This document shows, one piece after another, positions 38,701 through 47,700 of a stretch of 64,000 nucleotides of DNA. A program made the position numbers and the translations under genes. Under the pieces are notes generated by a model that was given only the letters and a program-made list of their open reading frames with translations, was not told the DNA's origin and searched no databases. Each line of letters begins with the position of its first letter. Position 1 is the stretch's first letter. The stretch is from Opisthocomus hoazin (Eukaryota > Chordata > Aves > Opisthocomiformes > Opisthocomidae): assembly GCF_030867145.1 (NCBI RefSeq), contig NC_134433.1:12661216-12725215 (forward strand). Direction: 5' to 3'.

Positions 38701-41700
38701 CCCAGATCCCACATCCCACCAGCACCCGGCTTGGCCAGGCTGCAGGGAGGCCCAGGGCAGCAGGGACGGTTCGGGACTGGGGTGTCCCTGGGTTTTCCTG
38801 GTGGGGTCCCGCAGTCTGGCTGCCTTCCCCTGTGTGCTGGGGACAGCGTCACGCCTGGGACACAGCCCTTGACCCAAGGCCACTTCAAAGGGCCCGGCGT
38901 GGCCGCCTGCTCCGTGGGAAAGCAGCTGAGGGCAGGTCCCCGGAGAGCAGGGAGCGGCACGGAAATGCTGCCGGGAAGGGGGACACTGCCAGGGGACGGC
39001 ACCGCACGGGGTGGGAGACAGGGGCTCGGCTTCACCAGTGGCTTGTTTGTACCCGAAATCACCCGTCTGTTGCCCTCTCCCCAGGGAAATGGCAGTGTGG
39101 GGGTGGCATTGGGCCAAGTGGGAGGGCTGGGGCAGGGAAGGGGCTCAGCACCCCGCGGGGATCAGCCCAGCTGCGCTCTCGGAAATAGCCTGGGTCAACA
39201 AACATGAGTCACGCTGGGAGACGCAGGGGTCGGGACGGGGACAGCACAGCTCGTCCCTGCCATGTGAAAGTTGTGGGGGAAGAAAGGGGGAGAGAGGAGG
39301 CCCTGGGGCTGCTTATCACAAAGGAGGACCCGGCTGGACAGAATGGTGTCAGGGCTGGGGCTGTCCTGCTGTCACCCAGAGCCACAGCTTGGCCACTGTG
39401 CCAGGAGCTGGGGGGGTGGCAGGGCAGGGACAGGGCAGCGAGGCTGCGGGCAGGACGGGCAGTGCTGCTCGTGGGGCTGTGGGCTGTGGCCGCATTGCCC
39501 TCTGCCCTGAGCTGTTCAGGCAGAGATGCTGCCCCGGGTGGTCCTTACCCTGGCTGGTCCCTGGGCTCGTTGAGGGCTGCTGCTGGTTCCAGGTAGCAGC
39601 AGGAGTGGGAGACGCTGGGAGCACTGGCACCAGCAGCTTGGCAAAGGCCCGTGGTGTGGGGGGGGCTGCCAGGATGGCGGAGCCCCCTCCGCAGCCGGCG
39701 CTGTGGCCGCTGCCCAGCTCTAATCTGATGGCCCAGGCCTGTGGGTTGGCCACAAAAGCAGCGTGGTGGCATCACTAGCTGACGGGAGTGGGTCAGCGTG
39801 TGAGGGGGACGCTGCAGCCCCTCTGCAGGGAGCAGCGGGGGCTCCCGAGGCTGTGGAGGTGCCACAGGTGGGACTCACATCTTGCCAACACTGAGGTCGT
39901 GGCTGGGTCCACAGCGGGGCTGGGGTTGGCACCAGCCTCCTCTCGAGCATCCTGGCAATGAGCTCCAAGGGGTCTGCAGCATGACAAGTGCTGGACGCCT
40001 ACCCCATGCCCCATCCCCGTGGCTGGCAGAGGGTGGGCACCCTGTGTCAAGTGGGCCCGGCTGCTCCGTGGGAAGGTGTGTCTGGGCACGGGGCGGCTCC
40101 GCTGCAGCTCCTGGTTGGCCTTAACTCCAGTTTGTTGTTGTTAACCCCATTTTGCACGCGGTTGCCAAGGCTGGGATGTGCCGTGGTCAGGGTAGAGGTG
40201 CTGTGTGGGGCTCGTGTCCCCGTGGGGGGCTCACGTCCCCAGCGCTGCAGGGCTCAGCCCTGCTCTGAGCTGTCCCAGTTGCTCCCGGCACCTGTGGGTG
40301 CTGGCAGAGGTGCCCAGTGCTGTGATGGGGTGGCAGACAGATGCCAGGGGTGGGCAGAGCAGGCTACAAGTGCTCATGTCCACATTGCAGAGGTGAGAGG
40401 CAGGGTCTGGCCCCTGCGCCCTGAGGCAGGCAGGGAGATGGGCAGTGGGTGCATGAAGGGGGGCATCGAGGTGACGCTGGGGGGACGGGGCAGGAGGGAG
40501 CAGCCCCTTCCCCAGCCCCAATTTGATGCGTTGGGGAGATGTGGCTGTTGGAGTGGAGCCTGTGTTGTCATGGGCACAGTGCCTGCTGTACCCGCAGGCG
40601 ATAGCTGCCTGTCCGTCTGTCTCCCATGCACCGGGCTGGCGGGGGCTCTGGAGGGGGAGATTGGTGGTGTCGGGGCTCCCTGGACCTGCAGGGACCCACA
40701 GGGTGACCCACGTGGGCTCAGGGGGCTGCTGAGGGCTGGATCCAGCAGTGCAAGTCTGTGTGTCCCTCCCCCAACCTGCACCTCGCCTGTCAGGAGCAGC
40801 AGCAGGCAGTCAGGGACCCTGCCAGGGCTGGGGCGCAGGGCAGAGCCCTGCCTGCACCCCCCTATCCCCTCGCCCCGCAGCCCTGCCCCACACCATCACC
40901 CCCTGGCAGTGGGGCTGACAAAGGCCAGGGCAGGCTGGGGGGGGGTGCTCGGGGGGTCCCTACCTGTCCCTAGGCCTGACAGGAGCCCCCCCAAAGTCCC
41001 ATCCCCGTGCCCCTTGCCGAGAGTGGGAGTGCTCCTCCGCGGAGCCGGGGATGCTGCGGCCGACGGAGCCGGGGATGCTGCGGCCGACAGCGGCGATGCC
41101 TCCCGGGGCGGCAGGGACGCGGGTACCGGGTACCGGTGGATAACGGCGGCGGGGAGGCCCGGCAGCCCCTCCAGCCTTCCCGAGCAGCGGCGGCGGGTGG
41201 CAGGGCGAGGGTTAAAAGCGTGGGGGCCGCCGAGGGGGGGGGCTGCCTTTGAGTCACTTCCTCGCAGGGGGAGGGAGGCTTTTGGGGCTGCCGAGCTGCC
41301 TCTCGCCAGCCTGGCTCACACCCTGAAGATGAGCCCTGCCCGCTCGCCTCCCCGCCGCCCCAGCCGGGCTCCCCTCGCCGGCCCCCGCCGCCCCGGCCGC
41401 CGCTGACCCCCCGCCCACAGCAGAAGGGATGCGGGTGCTGTCCTAACCCAGCCCCGGTCAGACCCCCGGGCCCCTCTTGGCCATCCTCTCGCCTCCCGGA
41501 GCCGAAGCGGTCATCGCGATGACGGAGGTGCTGGTGCAGCCGGACGGCAGCCCCGGACCCGTGGGCGAGCAGCCGGAGCGCGGCGTGGAGGAGCCCGAGG
41601 GGAAGCGGCCCCCCAACACGGGCGCTCGCCTCTGGGGCAGGGTGCGCAGCAAGCTGCTCCGGCAGAAGGTGCCTCTTGGGGTGCAGGGGAGGGGGGACAG

Positions 41701-44700
41701 CTCGGGGGGGATGGTGGTGGGTGCCGAACGGGCTCTGGGTTGACTTCCCCGTGTCGCCGGGCTCTGCCGTGCGTGGTGACTATGGCTTTTTGGCTGGTGG
41801 CTTTGTGGGGTGTGGGGGGCTCTGATATGGGGGAGGGGGTCGTATTGCTTGTGGGCAGAGGGCTGTGGGGTCCGTGCGTGGAGCTGGGAGGCTGTCTGGG
41901 TGCTTTGGGAGCTCTCGGAAGCAGTTTGCAGCCTGCGGGGTGCTCGTTCCGCTCGTTCCCCTTCTTCCCTCTCCCTCTGTGCGCTGGGGGGGTCAGAAGG
42001 GCTGAGCTGTTGGGGGGTCTTGTGGAGGGGGGGGAGCTCCCCCGCCGTGGCTGAGGCCGGGCTCCTGGGGTGCTGCAGCACCCGGTGCCTGCGTAGCCCC
42101 CCTCACCAGGGCGCTGCTGGGTTTGCAGCCCCTCACCCCACATCCATCCAGGCTTCCCCCAGCTCACAGCTGTGCTGCAGCCCCCTCAGCCGGACTGCCC
42201 GTCTTTGGGGGAGCACAGGGCAGAGCTGGGCAACGGAGGTGACAGGGGAGGGGGACAGCACCGCCGCAGGCTGTCCCTGAGCCCCCACAGTCTCATGGGG
42301 GGCTCTGGGGGGCTCCCCTCCGTGGGATCCCCCTGCATGGGGAGCTGCTGGCTCGGGGCTCGGCTGTGGCTGCGGGCAGGAGCTGCCTGGGCCCGTGGGG
42401 GTTCGGTTTGGCAGCAGCGGGGCCGGGGTTTGCTCGGCGGCGGGGCTGCCTGTGACGCAGCGGCATTAACCTCGATTCTGTGCCGCCGCCGCTGCTCCCG
42501 CAGAGGGGATTAAGGGGCGGCGAGGGCTGTGCGAGGAAGCTGCCCGGCGGCAGCCGCCGGCTGTTGTTGGGTCAAAACATGAGGGAGTTTCATTTCGCAT
42601 CGCCACACGTCCCCACCGCGGCCAATGGTTTCCCTGCCTGCTTCCAACTGGGAGCACTGGGGCTGCAGGGGCAGGATGCGGCCCCGGCGGGTCCGTGCGT
42701 GGTCCCGGGGTGCTGTGGGTGCCTGCTGCTTCTCGCGTCGCTCTCAGACAAGGCTGTGAATCGCCGATTTTTCCGGGGTTGTGCTTTGCCGCCGGCAGCG
42801 TCCGCTGATGTGGGGACAGATAGAGCAGCTCAGGGACCTCCTGTTCCCTGGGGAGGGAGCTGCTGGTGCGGGGGTCTGGTGGGGGCATCCCCTGCCCACC
42901 GGAGCCTGGGCAGCCGTGGGAGGCCAGGCTAGGGTGCCCATGGGTGCTGTGCTGACGGGAAGCAACCCTGGTTGTAGCAGCTCCCCCGGGATCCCGCTCC
43001 CCAGGACCGTGGTAGAGATGGCCTCACTGGCTGAGTCACCGGTTTGCTCCTGATGGCTTCACCCTGGGATGATGTTTGGGTGACCTCATGGGTGTGAGGC
43101 ACCGAGAAGGGACATGCCCAGCGTGTCAGCCCCTGCCCTGCCACAGCATTCCAGTGCTTGGGGCCCTGGGGAGCTGCCGTGAGGGCTTGGAGCCGTCCCA
43201 GCTCCTCACCTGGGAGCCCTGGGGACCCGGCACCGCTGGGGTCTGTCTCAGCTGCCACTGCCCACGCAGGAGCTGCATCCACAGTGCACAGCCCGGAGGT
43301 GTCTTGAGGACCGAATCCCAGGATGTGGCCTCATCCCCTTGAGTCCACTCGCTCCGTGCATGGGACAAGCAGCAGGCAGGGGCTGCGGGGAGCAAGCGTC
43401 AGCAGGATTCAGGGGGCCCCTCTGCAACCAGAGCCTCCCCAGAACACACGAAGCTCTGTATGGCTGCTGGGATGCTCGTTACCTGCCACTCTGCCACCTT
43501 TCCCTCTGCGATCAGAGGCCTTGTCCTGAAAGCAAACACCTGTGGATAATTTGGGAAAACAGGATGATGGCAAATCCCTGCAGCTGGGAGCAGGGGGTGT
43601 TTCGCCTCGCCATGAGGAGTGTGGCACCGTGGCGGGTGCTGGCCCGAGCATGGATGCTGCGCCGCTGCGGAGAGTTCCCAGAGACGCAGGAGGGACCAGC
43701 CCGGAGAGGCACCGGTGACCCAGCTGAGCTGTTTCCCCAAACACAGGCTGGAGTCTGAAGCTGCTGAACAGGAGCCGAGGTCTGGGACAGCAGCGTGTGT
43801 CACTTGTGCCATCCTGCGCTGCGCTGGCAGGGAGGCTGTTCCCCGGGTCGCCCAGGACAGCAGTTCCCCACCGGCCTGGGACCTCCCCGTGGTGTGGTGG
43901 AGCAAGGCAGCTGCCTGTGGAGCAGAAGGAGATGGTGGTGGCAGCTGAGACGGGAGGGTTTGCCAGCGCTGTGTGGGCAGGAGCAGCCTCTGGTGCCGTG
44001 GGTGGCTGCTCCCATCCGTCCTCCCACGCCTGGAGACGAAGCGTCGGCCGCGGCTTTGCCTCCTGCGGGGAGCGGGCAGCGTGGCAGTGCTGCCCGCTGC
44101 GAGTGCTGCCGGGGCCAGGCCGCAGCCCGCTGCCCTGCGGGTGCGTGGGGACCTGCCTCGGCTGCACGGGAGCCCGGGCCGGTGGTGCCAGCTGAGTTCA
44201 CCCAAATTCGGAGCCATGCCGGTGGCTGCGGGGAGCTGGATGGGGACGGTTCTGCCTGACTGGGGGCAAGCAGCTGCGGGGAGGCGTCACGCTCAGGGTA
44301 AGGTTTGCGACGCTGGCGGCAGCCGACCTGGCTTTTATTAAAGCTTTCTGCAGAGCCCTGCTAAAGCTCTTCCAGATGTGAGCTGCCAGGGCCATCGGAG
44401 CGGGGGGACCCAGGGGACGGGGATGGGGAAGACGTATGTGGTGGTTGCAATTAAACTTGCGCTGCGGAGCAGGGAGGCCCACTGCTCCCGGCTCGGCCGG
44501 CGGTAGAGGGCTTCGCTGCCGCTGCCTGGGGCTCACAAGGACGGACGCTGCCGTGAGCGGGACCGGGCTGTGCGGGGAGAAGGGGTGAAAGCCCCCTGGG
44601 ACGGGCGGCGTTGGGTTGGCATTGGCCATAGTGGGTGCATGGCAGCCATGGGGGGATCTGGTGCTGGGGAGAGAGCGGGGAGGAGTTGGAGCGGCAGGAC

Positions 44701-47700
44701 TGGGGTTGGCGGCAGTCTGGCTGCAGCCTTGTAATCCTGGCATCCAAACGTGCTGCAGGGCCCCATGGGAGCCCAGGGCAGCTGCAGCCTTCCACCTCCT
44801 CCTCCCGCTCCCCCCGCTGCAGTTCCCTGCCGCCGCAGGGCTGGCCGGGCTGTGGCAGGGGTGCCGGGGAGGGCTGCACATCAGGAGCCATTCCTGGGCT
44901 GTGCTGGAGACCGCAGCGTATTGAGCCATGCTGGAGACTGCAGCGTGTCTGGTGGCCCTGTGGCTGCCATGGAGCTGCTCAGGCTCACCATGGCACGGGG
45001 CTGGGCATGGGGTGATGCCGTGGTGCTGAGTCTGTGCCGAGAGCCAGGGCAGCTCGATCCTGTCCTGGGGAGCGTGAGGTCTTGGTGTGCAAGAGGGACA
45101 TGAGGGACCCCAGGGTCTCCCCCATCATGACGTGCCGTGGTTTCATGGGCAGCCAGAAGCTGGGGCAGGGATATGGCAGCTCCGTGGCCAGAGCAGCAGC
45201 TCTGGACATGTTTGTGGTCACCTGGAGCATCTCCCGAGCCAGCAGCTGTAGGAAATTCTTGCGTCCTTGAGGAGTGACCCCGCTCGCTTGGCCCGAGCCT
45301 CGCCTGGCAGCTGCACACACGTGGCCCTGGGAGCGCCCGCCGGTGCCTGCCTGCTCCCGCATCCCATCCCCTTTCCTGAGGGGACATTAGTGCCGGGCTT
45401 CGCCCCGCTGCCCGCCCCGTGCATTACAGGGATCGATGGGGCCAGATCGATGCCACCAGCTGGGAACCCAAAAGCCCCGGAAGGCAACTGCACCCGCTTC
45501 TGCCCAGCCCTGGGGCCTGGCACCCGCTGTGGCGTGTGCCGGGGCCTTGGGAACGCCAGCACCTCGCCGCAGCGGCCGGGCGTCGGGGCAGCATTACCGA
45601 GTCCTCTGCTAGCCCCAAAGCCAGAAATAGCGGAACCCGTCATTCCCAGGGGTTATAAATAGCCTTGGCTATGGGGAGATGTTGTTTTTCTGCACGGAAA
45701 ACGCTGCCCTAGTTCTGTTTCATCAATCTGCCGCCAGAAATAGTCCTGATTTCTTGGAAATTTCTTACTGCTCGGGTGTGGGTTAAAGCTCTGCCTCATG
45801 GGGGGGACCAGGCGGGGAGGCTGAGCCCACCCGGTTTCGGGGCACAGCCTGAGGGACCCCAGACCTTCCCCTCTCCATCCTCCTGCTGCGGGCAGCACAT
45901 TGCCAGGGAAGAACATGTCCCGTGCCTGACACCATCTGCGGGTCAGGGGCTTCGGGGGCTGCCGGGCTGGGGTGGCAGAGGGGCTGGCACAGGGCTGCGT
46001 CCCTGTGGAGCTCACGCACCTTCTCTCCCCGCAGCTGGACCCGCAGGCTGTGCAGACGAAGAACTGGCACATGGACGTGATTGAGATGAACGGGGTAAGC
46101 AGGGCTGCGGGGTCCCGTGGCCCCTCGCTTTGATTGCGGCCCCTTCCCCGGGGCTGTGCTGTGCCCTTGTGCGATGCAGAGGTGACGGGCCAGGGCTGGG
46201 CTGCTGGGACTCACCCCTGGTCTCCCACAGATCAAGGTGGAGTTCTCTATGAAGTTCACAAGCAGAGACATGAGCCTGAAGAGAACCCCGTCCAAAAAGC
46301 AGACTGGTGTCTTCGGGGTCAAAATCAGCGTCGTGACAAAGTACGTGCAGGGCTTGGGGGGCTGATCTGCTCCCATCCCTGTGGGTGTGGCATTGCACCA
46401 TGTCCCCTTGCTCCCACCAACACCGGAGAGCTCAGCTTTTGTTCTCTGCTGGGGACTTGCCTGTTCCTTCGCCAGCCCCATCCTTCCCACCCATCCCACC
46501 CCTGTCCCGGGGTTTGCAGAGCTGGTCTGGCCACTGCGGGGTCCCCTGGGAATCTTTGCTCATGGCTCTGCTCTCCGTGCCAGGCGCGAGCGCTCCAAGG
46601 TGCCTTACATCGTGCGCCAGTGCATCGAGGAGGTGGAGAAGAGGGGCATCGAAGAGGTCGGCATTTACAGGATCTCTGGCGTCGCCACTGACATCCAGGC
46701 ATTGAAAGCCGTCTTCGATGCAAGTGGGTGTCCTGCGGGATGGCCACCCTTCACGTCACGTTCCCTTGGGAGGGTTCACAGGCACTGAGACCTGCCCTGG
46801 CCCCCTGTCCTGCAAGCCCAGGGTCTGGTTATTGCACTGCACGTGTGCAAAACGTGCCAGCGTGCCCAGGGAGGGGCTGGGGGCGAGGAGGAGGGTGTAG
46901 CTGGGAAAGCAAACGCCCAGAGGTCCCAGCTTCGTTTGTGCCTTGGTGTCTCTGAGCTGCCGCTGCGTCTGGCCGGCTCCTGGGAGACACTGAGTCAGGG
47001 CAATGATGCAGATGCGTTTGCAGATTGTTCCGTGTCTCATTACCCGGCTCGGCGGGAGCTGCTCAGCTCTTCCCAGCCCCAGCCTGGCTGAACGGGGCTG
47101 TGGACTCAGCGGTGCTGTCGCTGCCTTCCAGCTGACAGCCTGCCCGGATAGCTGGGGTGAGGCAGGGGTTGAGACCCGGAGGGGAAGGAGGCACGGGAGG
47201 TGTCACGTGTGGGTGCTCTCTGGACAGATAACAAGGACATCCTGGTCATGCTGAGTGACATGGACATCAACGCCATCGCCGGCACGCTGAAGCTGTACTT
47301 CCGTGAGCTGCCCGAGCCCCTCCTCACTGACAGACTCTACCCTGCCTTCATGGAGGGGATTGGTAAGGGCTCAGGGCTGGGGAAAGGGTCAGTGCCCAAG
47401 CATGGCTCTGGCACTGCCTGCTCCGGGATGGGAGACTCCTGAGGGTCCTTCCCAGATCTGCCCACTTGGTCGTGGCCGTCCTTGCTGGCTCCAGGCCAGC
47501 TCGGGGCTCGTGGTGCTGCTCCCCAGGGAGCTCATGCACTGCCTGCCGGGAGGCATCTGGCCATGGTGGGTCCCGCTGCTGCACCAGAAGTCACCAGACC
47601 CTGTCCTGAGCCTTCTCCCTCCTTGTCTCCAGCCCTCTCGGATCCTGCTGCCAAGGAGAACTGCATGATGCACCTTCTTCGCTCTCTGCCTGACCCCAAC

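Larger units (their letters stand above)
38083..46034. other. ABR: ABR intron 16 with internal promoters
   Basis: This 8-kb intron separates the DH-PH-C2 coding exons from the RhoGAP exons. It contains an RFX-motif cluster with a candidate mini first exon (38.55-38.66 kb), a CpG island with the 41519 first exon, and an AT-richer island at 45.62-45.78 kb. The rest is unique GC-rich DNA with no recognisable gene. Confidence 0.55.

Noticed and set aside
38998-40200. Possible extra exons or a nested gene in ABR intron 16
   Set aside because: Open frames are short, compositionally biased and without domains. None is flanked by phase-consistent sites with recognisable homology.
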